A stretch of 64,000 nucleotides of DNA from Megaustenia siamemsis (GCA_032433765.1 JAVIAB010000047.1:14683107-14747106); one strand, 5' to 3'; counted from the first letter of the stretch, positions 22,120 to 34,179 are shown. The notes: generated from the letters alone by a model not told the origin. Numbers and translations: made by a program.

Positions 22120-23202
22120 ATAGATTCTACCAAAGCATTTGACAAAGTAAAGCACCAAGAAATAATCAAAATTTTAGAAAGCATAAATGTAGACAGCAAA
22201 GATCTAAGAATAATAAAGAACATGAACTGGCAACAAACAACGGTCATAATAACTGGAAACCAATTGGGAATGTTTCAACAAATAAAACAGGGTGTTAGAC
22301 AAGGTTGTGTGCTGTCACCAGATTTGTTTAATATTTTATAGTGAGATTATTTTAAGATCCATAAGGGGCATGCCTGGAATAACAATCGAAGGTCATAATA
22401 TAAATAATGTAAGGTATGCTGATGATAGTCTTAATCGCTAAGAGTGAAAATGAGTTACAAGAAATGTTAGACATTATAGTGAAAGAAAGCAAAAATAAAG
22501 GACTCAGCCTTAATAGCAAAAAGACAGAGGTAATGGTGACAACAAAGAAAAAGACATCACCTCAGTGCAAAATAAAGACAAGTGGAACAATGTTAAAACA
22601 TGTAAATGAATTTAAATATTTGAGAAATTTGTTAACCTCAGATGGAAGATGCACAAAAGAGGTGAGATGCAGAATGACTCAAGCAAAAGCAGCTTTCCAA
22701 AAAATGAGAAAGATGCTATGCAATCCATTTTTGACAATAGAAACAAGAAAAAGAGTTCTTAAATGTTGTGTAGAGCCAGTCTTAACATATGGATGTGAAT
22801 CATGGACAATAGGACAACAGACAAGAAAATAACTGGAGGCTGTAGAAATGTGGTTTTACAGAAGAATGTTGAGAATACCATCGACAGCTAAGAAGAGTAA
22901 TGAAAACGTTCTGAAAGAGGCCAAAGTAAAAAGAGAGCTAATTTCCAATATTAGGAAGAAACAATCATCATTTTTTGGCCATGTAATGAGAAGGGAACAG
23001 CTGGATTATATTGTAACAACTGGGAAAATTGAGGGACGAAGAGATTGAGGGAAACAAAGAGAAAAGATACCTGACAGCTTAAAAGTATGCCTTGGCAGAA
23101 GGTCAACAACAGAAATGATAAATAACTATTGAGATCAAATGTTGTGGAGAGACATGATCACCTATGCCAGCCCGGTACTTGATGATGATGATGATGATAT
23201 TT
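22120..23202 (+). mobile_element. RTE-A LINE fragment (RT palm to 3' tail)
   Basis: Reads DSTKAFDKVKHQEIIKILES, then IKQGVRQGCVLSPDLFNIL, a frameshift through the YADD box, then KKTEVMVTTKKKTSPQCKIK, VEPVLTYGCESWTIGQQTRK, MWFYRRMLRIPSTAKKSNEN and FFGHVMRREQLDYIVTTGKI, ending in GATGATGATGATGAT. It is the longest RTE-A copy here. Confidence 0.87.
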
Positions 23203-23660
23203 AAACACAAAAATCTATGCTAGACCTAAGTACATTCTGTTCCTAGTGGCTCCAATTAAACAAGAGAACTTTGAAAATGTAACTCCCTGATGTTCCATTC
23301 ATTGGTCAAGCCAATGATAGACACAGCAAGCTAAAGAATATCTGGAGCCATATTTGTTCACAGCCTTGAATATAATCACAGTCCAACATACCAGGGAGAG
23401 ATGAAGGAATCATCCATCAAGAGATGGAACAATCATGATGGACAGGTGACATGTTAAATCAATGCTCACAGGCAGAAGAAGGAATCATCTGTCAAGAGAT
23501 GGTGAGTTAGGTCTGGGCATAACCAGCAAGCTGCTGCAAATATCAATGCGCACAGTTTGTCATCAGCTGAAAGCAACAGAATACTTATGAGTTTGTGCGG
23601 AGATCTGTGAGGTCTACCACATTAGTATATATTATAATTTAACTGAAAATAAAATAAATG
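23203..23660. other. unassigned DNA
   Basis: AAGGAATCATCTGTCAAGAGATGG-like sequence appears twice (about 23400 and 23480), a local duplication; no gene. Confidence 0.4.
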
Positions 23661-23669
23661 TTCCCTACA

Positions 23670-23915
23670 CACCTTCCCATGTACAGGGAATACAGTGTTA
23701 GTGACCATATTTTTTCTATGACCATGGTTTATTTTTGGGTGATGTGATCGGTATCATGCCAGGTTGACTTTACATCCCAGAATAATCTCTGGTACCCATT
23801 TTAGAGGCTGGGTGAACCCTGGAGCCTTGTCAGTCTGAAAAAATCCACCACTTCTTGGGATCGAACCTGGACCCTTCTGAACAGGAAGTGAGCACACTAA
23901 CCACCAAGGCTCCTG
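23670..23915 (-). mobile_element. SINE-3 copy
   Basis: Minus strand head GGTTAGTGTGCTCACTTCC and body with GGGTTCACCCAGCCTCTAA and GGTCACTAACACTGTATTCC. Confidence 0.72.
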
Positions 23916-23919
23916 TAAT

Positions 23920-24715
23920 TATTTATCTACACCTGTGATGATAACATAATGATATCACATATGCTGGTTTTGATATACCCCCTTCTTCGACTACCATAAC
24001 AAATATTGTAATAACATAATTGTTTCACACACATACACACACAATATCTATAAGATATCATATATCTCGCATATTATATGATATAATTGTGTCATCTCCT
24101 TTTCTACACACAGTTATAATGTAAGTGACATACAGAGCATGTAATGGTGTATTTTTTTTTCCTCTACACTGTGACAGCATAATTGTCACATACTTAAGTA
24201 TGATACATGTCTCATTCTCTCTCTTCCACCACTATGATAACAGAGTTGTCATACATATCAACATATGCTCCACAGGGAGATGTAAGGTAGAAGAAGACAT
24301 GTATCAACTGATAACTTTCACTTTTAAGATCACAAACGCTTGTGATATATACATAATTTCACTGATACACATCTATGAATATTTGGGAGCTAGAAATAAA
24401 TAAACAATAAAATATCAATGGGTTATCATTTATGAATTTAGTTTAACAAATGATAAATTGTCACTGGGTATTATTATCAATTTAGCAAATAACTATTACA
24501 ACAAATTTTGAAGAAACAGAACACAGTGTATGACTCCACAGGGAAGACAAAATGGGGTCTAGAGATGTGCCATTTCCTAAAAGTGATGGACTTTATATAG
24601 AAGATGAAAACAACTACATAAGCAATTTATGTTGAACAACAAAAAAAAGGTTAAATATAATGGCTGATATTTTTCAGTAGAAGAGATATACTTTTTTTTT
24701 ATCACATGGGTCATT
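23920..24715. other. unassigned DNA
   Basis: Repeated ACACACA and TCACATA-type low-complexity DNA; a 92-codon open frame at 24125-24403 has no recognisable relative. Confidence 0.4.
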
Positions 24716-24721
24716 ATCCTG

Positions 24722-24895
24722 TAGTGGCTGAGTAGTTATTTTGCTCATAACTGACCATAGAGGTCTGGGTTCCAATCCTTGGATGTCACAAATTTATTTT
24801 AATCTTGGCCTCAGAGTTCACCCAGCCTCTGGAAATGGGTACCAGAAATGTTTTATTTGGAAGTAGTGCAGCCTGGTATGATGCCGGCCACATCG
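24722..24895 (+). mobile_element. SINE-3-like copy, partial
   Basis: Head AGTGGCTGAGTAGTTATTTT and GGTCTGGGTTCCAATCC, then GTTCACCCAGCCTCTGGAAA and CCTGGTATGATGCCGG. The 3' half is missing. Confidence 0.65.
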
Positions 24896-24934
24896 TCCAC
24901 AAAAGTGCCATTGGTCATTTCAAATATCGGTATA

Positions 24935-25178
24935 ACAGTAAAAAGTAAAGTGCCCCTGTCACGCCAAGTGGCGTATAGGGAATATGGTGTTAGTGACCAT
25001 ACATGATTTTTTGGGGTAATGTGGTCAGTATTACGCCCACGCCGCTTTAATTTCCCAGAAAAAAATCTGATACCCATTAGAGGCTGGGTGAACCTGGAAG
25101 CCATCAATAGGGATCGAACCCTACCTCTTGTCCTTTGTAGTCCAGTTCACTAACCAATGAGCTATCGCGGCTCCCAAA
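24935..25178 (-). mobile_element. SINE-2 copy
   Basis: Minus strand head GAGCCGCGATAGCTCATTGG and GGTAGGGTTCGATCCC, body with GGTTCACCCAGCCTCTAATG, and terminal CGCCACTTGGCGTGACAGGG before TTTACTTT. Confidence 0.8.
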
Positions 25179-25439
25179 TATTGGTATAAACATTATCCGA
25201 ACTCCTGAAAGCATGCAGCAATTGAATGTTTACTTGCTAGCTTAGTTATGTTAGCCTCTCTCGGGCCGAAGGATTGAAAACATAACTTCCCATACCCAGC
25301 AATTCATTGCTAGGTCTTGTATTATTCTTAAGCCCATAGCTGAGCCCTCTTCATTAATTTTTGTTCTTAGTTTCTTTGGGTCTTTCTTACATCATTCAGT
25401 GTTCACATGAGGCGTGCCTTGAGAGTCTTCTTTCATCAC

Positions 25440-26180
25440 TTACATGTCCTTCCATAATCTTCTATCCACAGTACATCGTATCAGTTCTGTGATATCTACG
25501 CCGACACATCCGTCTTCAGCATGGATGGATTTACTTATTTTGCCCTGGCAGCTGCCATTTTGTGTATTCGTTTCAACCTTTAACTTCCAAGGGCTCTGTA
25601 CCATGCGCGGGACCTTCTGTTTTACTCCGTTTTTCCAAGAGGGCTGGACATTGTCTTACTTCTAGATGATCCGGTCCCTACATGGGAATCAAAACAATGA
25701 AATGATTTATGTTGTATCATCATCTTGTGTCATACTGGTTGGCGTAGGCGATCATGTCCTTCTACAATCTTCTATCTACAGTGCATCGTATCAGTTCTGT
25801 TGTTGACTGTTTTCCATGTCATGACACCAAGCTATCCAGTATTTTCTCTCTTTGTCATCCACAATCTCTCTTTCCCTGTATTTTGCCAGTTCTAACCAAG
25901 TATTCCAACTTTCCTCTTCTCATGATGTGTCGAAAAATGTTGATAGTTTCTTTCTGATGTTTCTTAGGGGTTCCCTTTTTGTGTTGCCTCTTTGAAAATG
26001 TCTTTGTTGGTCTTTTTAGCTGTCCAGGGAACTTTCAACATTCTTCTGAGAAATCCCATTTCTGTAGCATCTAATCATCTTTTCATTTCTTTGTTTACTG
26101 TCTAGGATTCACCTCCATTGGTCAAAATTGGTTCTATATCACCGGTGAACTCTCTTTCTCACTTCTATTGACATAGGTTA
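25440..26180 (-). mobile_element. nested RTE-B and SINE-5 fragments
   Basis: From the left: an RTE-B 3' piece (25440-25491), a SINE-5-like body (25495-25690), a 45-bp flank, then a longer RTE-B end (25715-26180) whose minus strand reads FFRHIMRRGKLEYLV-like and KDMIAYANQYDT-like sequence. The block 25490-26180 mirrors 16795-17275. Confidence 0.75.
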
Positions 26181-26205
26181 TCAATCACCAGGGATAATGA
26201 AAACA

Positions 26206-26374
26206 GGGAATCACAGAAGGAAGAGGTATGTATTACATCACTCAGAAAAAATGATAAATAAACAACACAAAAAAACAAAGAACATATGGTCCGAAACAGG
26301 TTCAAACCCGTACTCCTAAGACCTAAGATTTTTTCTGAGTGCTGTAATACATACCTCTTCCTTCTATGATTCCC
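26206..26374. repeat. foldback element with 47-bp imperfect arms
   Basis: Left arm 26206-26252 starts GGGAATCACAGAAGGAAGAG; right arm 26328-26374 is its reverse complement with about two mismatches. The 75-base centre contains GGTTCAAACCCG, a B-box-like sequence. No coding sequence. Confidence 0.8.
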
Positions 26375-26402
26375 TCAATTATTGCCTCGGAAGTTTCCCT
26401 CT

Positions 26403-28967
26403 ATAATAATCATCATCATCATCAAGTGCCTTCTCCGCATAGAAGGTTGGCTACCATCGAGCGCCATTCTGCTCTGTCTCTTGCTTTGATGGTGCAGATT
26501 GTCATAGGTTGACTTGTCATTCTTTTGATGTTACTCGTCCATGTTAGTCTTGGTCTGCCTTAGCCTCTTTTACCTTGTATTTTCCCTTCCAATATTGCTT
26601 TTATTAGGCAGTTGTGTATTTTAACATGCCCTAAAATTTTCATTTGTCTTGTTCTAATTGTGTTTAGTAGTTCTCTTTTTCATTTTCAGTTGTTTTAAAA
26701 CTTCATCGTTTGTTTTCTTTTCTTTCCATCCAATTCTACATATTCGTCTATAAATCCACATTTCAAAGGCTTCAATTTTCTGTTCTGTTTCCTTGTCTAA
26801 TGTTCATGTTTCTGCACCATACAGGAATATTGAGAAGATGTAACATTTTGCCATTCTTAGTTTCAGCCCTGCTGATATTTGTTTTGTTGTTAGTATATTT
26901 TTCATGGCATTAAAATTACTTTTTGCCATACCTATTCTTTTGTTTATTTCAATTTTACATTTTCCATCATTGGTTATAGTATGTCCCAGGTAGTTGTAGC
27001 TCTGGACTGTCTCCAGATATATTCCCTCAACTGTGATATTTAATTGTAGGTCTTGAGAATTTTCTTTGTTTATGATCATAGCTTTAGTCTTTTTGATATT
27101 CTTATCTAGTCCATATTTTGTGCTTGTTATGTTATCACATTAAGCAATTGTTGTGGGTCTTTAGGATTTTCTGCTAGTAGAACAGTATCATCAGCATATC
27201 TTAGGCTATTGATTATCTTTCCATTAATGTTTAGGCCTGGCAAATCTGAGATGTTTTTAAAGATTTGCTCAGTGTATAGATTGAACAAGCTTGGTGATAG
27301 GATGCATCTTTGTCTTACTCCTCTTTTTATGTCCATGGGTGTAGAGTTCTTCTTATTATATTTTATTATTGCTGTTTGCTACCAGTACAAATTACATATT
27401 AGTCGTATGTCTGTGTCGTTTAGATTTATACCCTTTAAGCAGTCTATAAGTTGGTTATGGTGTATTCTATCGAAAGCTTAGGTGTAGTCTATGAAGCAGG
27501 CATATATTGGTTTGTTTACTTCTATGTACTTATCAATCAATGTTCTCATGCTAAATATGGCTTCTTTTGTGCCACTGTTTTTCCTGAATAGCAAATTGTT
27601 GCTCATCTAATTCAGTATTGATTTTATTCTGAATCCTTCCCTGTATAACTTTTAGTAAAATTTTTGTTACCTGGCTCATTGGGCTTATTGTTCTGAAATC
27701 ACTGCATTCAACTGCACCGTTCTTTTTAGACAATGCAATGAAAGTTGATGTTTTTAGTTCGTTTGGTATGTATTCTGTATGGTATATGTCATTGCATATG
27801 TCTGTGATCACTTCGATGCCAAAATCTTCTAGAGCCTGTATCATCTCTATCTGTATATTGTCAGGTCCTGCTGCCTTTCCTTTTTTCATTGTTTTTATAG
27901 CTTTTCTACTTCAGATTTCAGGATTTTATAGTTGTATGTACATTTTATGTCTGGATTTTTGTCCCATTCATCATGAAATAATTCTGTTATATATTCTTGC
28001 CATCTATCTATTATATCTTTGTTGTCTGTTAGCATTCGTCCCTCTTTGTTTGCAATACATCTGTTTCCTGCAGCTTTTTTGTCTTTATTAGTCATTCTCT
28101 TTATTTCTGTGTGCATCTCTCTTAAGTTCTGTTTACTTTCCATAGTTTCGACTTCTAGACATCTTTGGTTGAGCCAGTCTTCTTTTGCCTTTTTGCACAT
28201 TCTCCATATTTCATTGCCAATATCCTTGTATCTGGCAGTGTTTTTCACTTGTCTTCTTTCTTCCATTTTTTTCTAAGATTTTGTCAATTATCAATTTTTG
28301 TTTTTTGTTACTTTCCTTTTTGGGCAAGGTGTTGCAGGATTCTTGCATGCTGTTTTTTATGCATTGCCATTTTGTTGTGACTTTTTCCTCAGGATTTTCT
28401 CTTCTGTACCACTCAATCCCCTCTTCTAGCAGCTTCTGATATGTGTTCTTTACTTGTACAGTATAAGTTTCTTTTACATCTTTCTGGTTTAACGCTGTTA
28501 TATCTATTGGTGTTGCTGAATTAGTTTTTTGTTTGTTTCTCTTTAATTTGATTTTCATTTTTATCATTACAGGATTGTGATCTGAATCAATATCTGCTCC
28601 TGGGTAGGTTTTGGCTTTCTTGACGCTGTTCTGGAATCTGTCTTTTATCATTATGTAATCTATTTGATTCCTCTTCCTGTCTCCAGGGCTTTTCCATATG
28701 TATAATTTCCTTTTCTCTTGCTCAAAGAAGGTGTTGCATATTATCAGTCTGTTTTCTTCACAAAATTGTATTAATCTTTCTCCTCTGTTATTCCTTTTTC
28801 TTAAACCACGATTTCCTATAATGGTCTTATATTTACCTTTTCATACTTTAGCGTTCATGTCACCCATTATAATCAAGATGTCTGATGATTTCACTTGCTA
28901 CATAACTGTGTTTAGATCTTCATAGTATGCCTCTATTTGTTCGTCTGTATAGTCTTGAGTAGGTGCG
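26403..28967 (-). mobile_element. RTE-C LINE, most complete copy (EN part, RT, 3' tail)
   Basis: Reading the minus strand from 28967: YTDEQIEAYYEDLN, then IMGDMNAKV, KRNQIDYIMIKDRFQN and GADIDSDHNPVMIKMKIKLK (apurinic-type endonuclease), a linker (28266-27895), the RT with GKAAGPDNIQIEMIQALEDF, TSTFIALSKKNGAVECSDFR, MDIKRGVRQRCILSPSLFNL, and NSLRYADDTVLLAENPKDPQ, the thumb (YNYLGHTITNDGKCKIEINK), and the end near 26430 with an (ATGATG)-type tail. Frameshifts or stops occur at about 27895, 27590, 27340 and 26800. The 5' part of the endonuclease is missing. Confidence 0.88.
27551..28651 (-). pseudogene. endonuclease-RT frames of the RTE-C copy
   Basis: Three frames (28651-28211, 28266-27895, 27889-27551) carry consecutive parts: the endonuclease SDHNPVM box, the linker with WQEYITELFHDEWDKNPDIK, and the RT N-terminus. 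They would be one ORF if two shifts were absent. The protein makes a nick and copies RNA in target-primed reverse transcription; this copy cannot. Confidence 0.8.
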
Positions 28968-28969
28968 CT

Positions 28970-29560
28970 TGTTCCTGTTCTGGGTGAGCCTCTCTACCAC
29001 GGCAAGGGAGCTAATGCTGACTGCTGTTACTTCACTCTTCAGCATTCTCTTTGGTATTTTTCTTTGTTGGCCTCTTTTTCTTTTGCCCTCTCTTTTATCC
29101 TGTGCATACACAGATGATTATAACCTCTAACCCAGGCATAAAATCTCCTGATAAAGACAGAATATGTATCAGGGGTAGTCTTCTACTTCCTTAGTGGTCA
29201 CTCCATGATCACTACCCTTCATCATCTACCCTATTATGGATGTAATGTGGGTGTACAAACAATACTATAAGTAGTGGTTTACAGCAAGTTGCTCAAACTT
29301 GACAAAACAGCCGATGCCTGATGTTGTTGCTTCTCACCTCAATGTTCTTATCAGTGTTTCTCTACATTGGCCTCTTTTTTGTCCTCTGTTATACCCTGTA
29401 CATAGAGAGGTGACTATAATCTCTAATTCCAGCATACAATCTCCATATACAGACCAAACATTTATCAGAGATTGCCCCCTTCTGCTGCTGTGGCCTCTCC
29501 ATGATCACTACTTCTCATTGTCTGTCCTTAAAAGGATGCATAATGGTTAATTTACAACAA
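28970..29560. repeat. two related copies of an unnamed repeat
   Basis: Blocks at about 28985-29260 and 29325-29550 share TTGGCCTCTTTTT, ATACCCTGTACATA-like, GATTATAACCTCTAA and CTCCATGATCACTACT in order. The minus strand reads GKRKRGQQRKIPKRMLK, a basic LINE-like tail, so a LINE 3' end is one possibility. Confidence 0.5.
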
Positions 29561-30110
29561 GCTACATTATTCACATGATAGGACAGAAAGATCAAAACGC
29601 ACCACGATGATCCTTTAATAAATAATAACTTATAACAAGAACACCATATTCAAGAGTCGACTATGAAAAAGATGGATTGATGGAATATTAGAAATTACAT
29701 CAGATCATCTCCTGCTACAAAACTTGGTGCCTAGTTGCCCATCAATACAGTTCTCGTGAATCCTGGCCACCGATCCTTTCTGCTATTTTTCAGATCAGTG
29801 TTTGGTTTTTGTATTTAAATTTGTTTGTTTATTTTAGAATAGCTTGTATTTTGTGTACCTGATAAAGGTTTTGCTGAAACATCATAGTTTGTCTTGTCTT
29901 TCTATTAGTTTAGTTACTTTATACTATTTTGTGTTTATTTTACATATTCCCATCAATACAGAAGTTGCAGCAACAATATGTACCAACCAGCAAAGTGGAC
30001 TGTCCACCACAAATTGTTTGCATTTGTTTCAAGACAGAAAAAAATGACACACTTTTCATAGAGGAAACATATTTAAAAATCATGTAATACTGCAGTCCTA
30101 GTCTTTTCAC
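29561..30110. other. unassigned DNA with a weak hammerhead-like site
   Basis: CTGATAAAGGTTTTGCTGAAAC at 29859-29880 resembles the 18631 motif but its stem is poor. Otherwise no gene; possible relation of 29600-29720 to the LINE at 44400-44910 (GATGGATTGATGGAATATTAGA). Confidence 0.4.
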
Positions 30111-30111
30111 A

Positions 30112-30171
30112 AAAGTGTCACGCCTCTCTAGAGATTGTAACAACTGGAGAGGCGTGACACTTTTGTCAGTT
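30112..30171. repeat. 20-bp perfect inverted repeat at LINE-D 5' junction
   Basis: ACAAAAGTGTCACGCCTCTC and its exact reverse complement GAGAGGCGTGACACTTTTGT flank an 18-base loop. The right arm lies in the LINE-D coding sequence (WRGVTLL). Confidence 0.85.
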
Positions 30172-31515
30172 GCCTCAAAGTTATTCTGTAAAATCATCCT
30201 AAATAGAATAAAGGATTCAATAGATACAGTAATGCGTGAAGAACAGGCTGGGTTTAGAAAAGGGAGAAGCTGTCTTGACCACATTTTCACTCTACGACTT
30301 ATATTGGAGGAACATATTGAAAAGCAAAAACCTTTTGTACTTAACTTCATCGACTTCAAAAAAGCATTTGATAGTATTCATAGAGATTCTTTGTGGAAAA
30401 TTCTGAAGCAATATGGTTTACCATCAAAAATCATAAATATTATCAAAGACATGTATGATGGTTACACATGTGCAGTTCGAACAGAGGAAGGACTGAGCGA
30501 ATGTTTCCCAATAGAAACTGGGGTTAAACAAGGATGTATTTTATCGCCCTTGTTATTTGGAATTGTTATGGACTTCATAATGAAGAAATGCTGCACTGGT
30601 AATAAAGGCATCGAATGGATACAAGGAGACCATTTGGAGGACCTCGACTTTGCTGATGACATAGTTCTCATCAGCAGTCAGATAAAAACGATGCAGGAAA
30701 ACACAAATGAACTATCATCAATAGCCAGCAAAATTGGGCTTGAGGTCAATCATGAAAAGACTAAAGTCATGAAAAGTTTAATTCCAACAAGTGACAAAAT
30801 ATACATGGAAAACAAACCAGTAGAAGAGATCGATCACTTTATCTATCTTGGAAGTCACATTGATCGAGAAGGGGATACGAGCAAAGAAATTAGAATCAGA
30901 CTGGCTAAAGCAGCAATGTCTTTCAGAAGCCTTGAAAAGTTGTGGAAATCAAAACTCATTAGCACAAACACAAAACTTAGGCTATTCAAATCAAATGTAC
31001 TATCAACCCTTACGTATGCGTGTGAAAGCTGGAAAACAACAAGAGATATAGAAACAAAGTTGAACGCATTCGAAAATAAATGTCTAAGGAAAATACTTGG
31101 TATAGAATGGAACGAATTCAAAACAAACGAGGAAATTAGAGAAATCGCCAATCAACCACTAATATCTTCAGTAATAAAGAAAAGACGATGGTCATACGTT
31201 GGACATGTGATGAGAAGAGATAATAATCGAATAGCAAAGCAAGCCCTCATATGGGAAACAACAGGTAAAAGAAAAAGAGGAAGACCCAGGGAGACACTGA
31301 GAAGAACATTGATGAGAGAGGCAAGAGCAGCAGGAATCGGCTCCCTCAATGAGATAGAACTGCTTGCACAGAACAGAGACAGATGGCGAGATTTATAAAA
31401 TATCTTTAAAAGAAAACTGCTAGAACAAAAATTCATATAGGAGAAGGTGTATCTTGGTCTACGCCCTATGGGCCGGTTACGGCTCGAAAGGTCAATAGAT
31501 AGATAGTCTTTGAAC
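30138..31515 (+). mobile_element. LINE-D, 5' truncated, RT open for over 400 codons
   Basis: A single frame runs without a stop to 31398: NNWRGVTLLSVASKLFCKII, QAGFRKGRSCLDHIFTLRLI, FIDFKKAFDSIHRDSLWKIL, TGVKQGCILSPLLFGIVMDF, LEDLDFADDIVLISSQIKTM (catalytic FADD at 30649-30660), KIGLEVNHEKTKVM, YLGSHIDREGDTSKEIRIRL, RRWSYVGHVMRRDNNRIAKQ, KRKRGRPRETLRRTLMREAR and LAQNRDRWRDL. It lacks the endonuclease and the RT start. A non-coding tail with TACGGCTCGAAAGGTCAATA and TAGATAGATAG follows. This is the youngest-looking LINE in the window. Its clade is not settled. Confidence 0.88.
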
Positions 31516-31744
31516 TAGATGTCCTTGCTTGCTATCTCATGGGATGTGCAAAACTTCAATGAAAAGCAAAGCTGAATATCACATAAGATGTTAATAAAAC
31601 TGAAGAAAACATAACTATACCAATAGTAAGATATAAATTAAAGATAAGGTTAGTAATTGATGAGACATAAATTTAAAATATAAAAATTAACAAAAATATA
31701 AATGGCTTACCGGGATACATAACAGTAATAAAGGCAAATAGTCT

Positions 31745-32010
31745 TACATAAATAAATCATCTTCATTATTGAGTGCTCTTTTCACATTGAAGGTTGGCTA
31801 CCATGGAGTGCCATTCCGTTCTATCTCTTGCTTTAATGGTGCAGGTTGTCATAGGCTGACTAGTCCATCTTTTGCTGTTATTCATCTATGTAAGTCTTGG
31901 TCTGCCTCTTTTACCTTGTATTTGTCCTTTCAAGACTACTTTTAGTAGGCTGTTATGTCTTTTAACATGCCCCAAAATCTCATTTGTCTTGTTTGAATAG
32001 TATTTAGTAG
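31745..32010 (-). mobile_element. RTE-C 3' end
   Basis: Minus strand ends ...EWHSMVANLQCEKST-like before the TGATGA tail; TCATTTGTCTTGTTTGAATA marks the left limit of homology. Confidence 0.78.
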
Positions 32011-32510
32011 TAAGAATAATGGTTACAAATTTCAAATTTTTTTTTTAAATGGCACAAAAGCAAAAAGCACTAATAAAGATATAAATGCTTAGCAAAAATA
32101 TTATTTACAAATATGAAATGGCTTAAATACAAAAAAGGACAGAAAATGAAAATAACTGCTTAATAACACACTAATAAAAATAAATGGTAAGACAACACAA
32201 ATTATAGAAACAGTAAGTAATGAATTAACAGCACAATTAATATAAACTGTAAGTAATGAATTAACGATAATTAATGCAAAAAAAGTCATTAATGAATTCT
32301 TCTTCCTCACCTAACCTATCCAGGAATAGATGGGTTGCTTTAGGCACTTCAAGTTTTCTTTGCGGCTAAAGGTTATGTTTAATTTAGTGAAACTGAAATC
32401 TGTCCATTTCTTCTCCCTCTTCTTTCCTCCATTTACCTTTCAACTTTGAAGAGACATACAGTTTGCAGTCATTTGACCAGCTGCTGTAATGTTTGTTGTT
32501 TTTTTTTTTT
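32011..32510. other. unassigned AT-rich DNA
   Basis: A short duplicated block with GTAAGTAATGAATTAACAG at 32211-32265; no gene. Confidence 0.4.
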
Positions 32511-32511
32511 T

Positions 32512-32985
32512 GCACTCGCCAGCATTATAACTCTAGTGAAGTCCCGAGGGACTGAATTTTGCAGGATTATCATTTTTTTCCCCCTATTATTCACATTGGT
32601 AGCCTCATCCTCGGATGCCCCACAACATACAGGCAGATATTCTCTGAATTCAAAGGTACTCTCAGTCTTTATCATTGACAGTTTTGGCAGATTTCTCCCT
32701 ATTAATTTTGCCCTGGCAGCAGCCATTTTTGGCCCACTCTTTTCTATTTTCACATGCTAAAGATTCTTTAATGTGTGCAGAATGTACAGTTATCCAAGAG
32801 GGAAAGGCTTCAGATCTCACTACGGAGAGACTTGTGGAGGGGGAGGTATAAACCATGAATAAACCATGAATAAACCATGGATTTGTGGTGGAAAATTCCC
32901 ATTGACGGTGCTGGGATTTGAACCTGAGACTTTCTTGACAAGATGCCAATGTCTTACCTCTTGACAAACCAAACACCCATTGTGC
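32512..32985 (-). mobile_element. SINE-5 family copy, diverged
   Basis: Shares CAGCATTATAACTCTAGTGA-, GAGGGACTGAATTTTGC- and CAGGCAGATATTCTC-type blocks with 59773-60008 and 7414-7900. Minus-strand B-box-like GTCTCAGGTTCAAATCCC at about 32905-32928. A 13-bp AACCATGAATAA unit is tandemly repeated at 32850-32880. Confidence 0.62.
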
Positions 32986-33315
32986 TTCCTAGAGTCTCTA
33001 ATGCTCCATCAATTCATCATTTTCATAGTTGGGCCTTTGGATATAGTATTCTCATAACATTAGTTGACGATTCACTATCATGTTATTATACAGTCAAATC
33101 ATTTACTTATTCTCTCTTTATGTATTCAGCATTACTTTGTTTCTCTGTCAAAAGTTTATAGATATCAGAGCAACTCTACTTCCTAAGACCTGATAAATGG
33201 AACACCTTATACTGAACTACAAGGGGACTCAGAAACACTTGCAGATATCATGGCATTGGGCTGAAGGTTGTCAGCTCACAGGCTGTAGGATCCATAAAAA
33301 TAACAACCTGTATTT
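32986..33315. other. unassigned DNA
   Basis: No gene or repeat recognised. Confidence 0.4.
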
Positions 33316-33317
33316 AA

Positions 33318-34170
33318 TCATCATCACCAAATACCATGCTTGCTGGCACAGGTGGTCATGTCTCTGCACAACTTTCTATCTCAAGAGTTATCATTTTTGT
33401 TATCTTCCACCAAGCCATTCTCTTAAACTGTCTGGTATCTTTTCTCTTTGCTTCCCTCTTTCTCTTCATCCCTCGAAGTTATAATATATAAGCTATTCCC
33501 TTCTTATTACATGGCCAAAAAATAATGATTGTTTCTTCCTAATGTTGGAAATTAGCTCTCTTTTTTGGTTTGGCCTCTTTCAGAATGTTTTCATTTCTCT
33601 TCTTAGCTGTCCATGGTTTTCTCAAACATTCTTGTGTAACACATTTCTACGGCCTCCAGTGATTTTCTTGTCTGTTGTCCTATTGTCCATGATTCACATC
33701 CATATGTTAAGACTGGCTCTACGTAACATTTAAAAACTTTTTTCTTGTTTCTATTTTCAAAAATGGATTGCACAGTATCTTCCGCACTTTTTTAAAAGCT
33801 GTTTTTGCCTGAGCTATTCTGCATCTCACCTCTGTTGTACACCTACCATCTGAGGTGAACATTGTTCTCAGATATTTAAATTAATTTACCTGTTTTAATA
33901 TTGTTCCACTTATCTTTATTGTGTATTACGGTGATGTCTTTTTCTTTGTTGTTACCATTACTTCTGCCTTTTTGCTATTCAAGCATTTGCTACCGAAGCT
34001 GAGTCCTTTATTTCAGCTTTCTTCAATATAAAGTGTTACATCTCTGCTAACTTGTTTTCACACTTAGCGATTAAAACTGTATCACTAGCATACCTGAGGA
34101 TACTTATACTATAACCTCCAATTGTTAATTCAGTCATGTCCCTTATGGATCTTAAATTAATCTCACTATA
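33318..34170 (-). mobile_element. RTE-A LINE fragment
   Basis: Minus strand: LRYASDTVLIAKCENKLAEM (YADD changed to YASD), then ELISNIRKKQSLFFGHVIRR, RGKQREKIPDSLREWLGG and a TGATGATGAT tail at 33318. Many shifts and stops. Confidence 0.8.
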
Positions 34171-34179
34171 CTGTATTTC

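Noticed and set aside
32469..32976. Overlapping open frames of about 100 codons
   Set aside because: They lie within a SINE-5 copy and share no protein motif.
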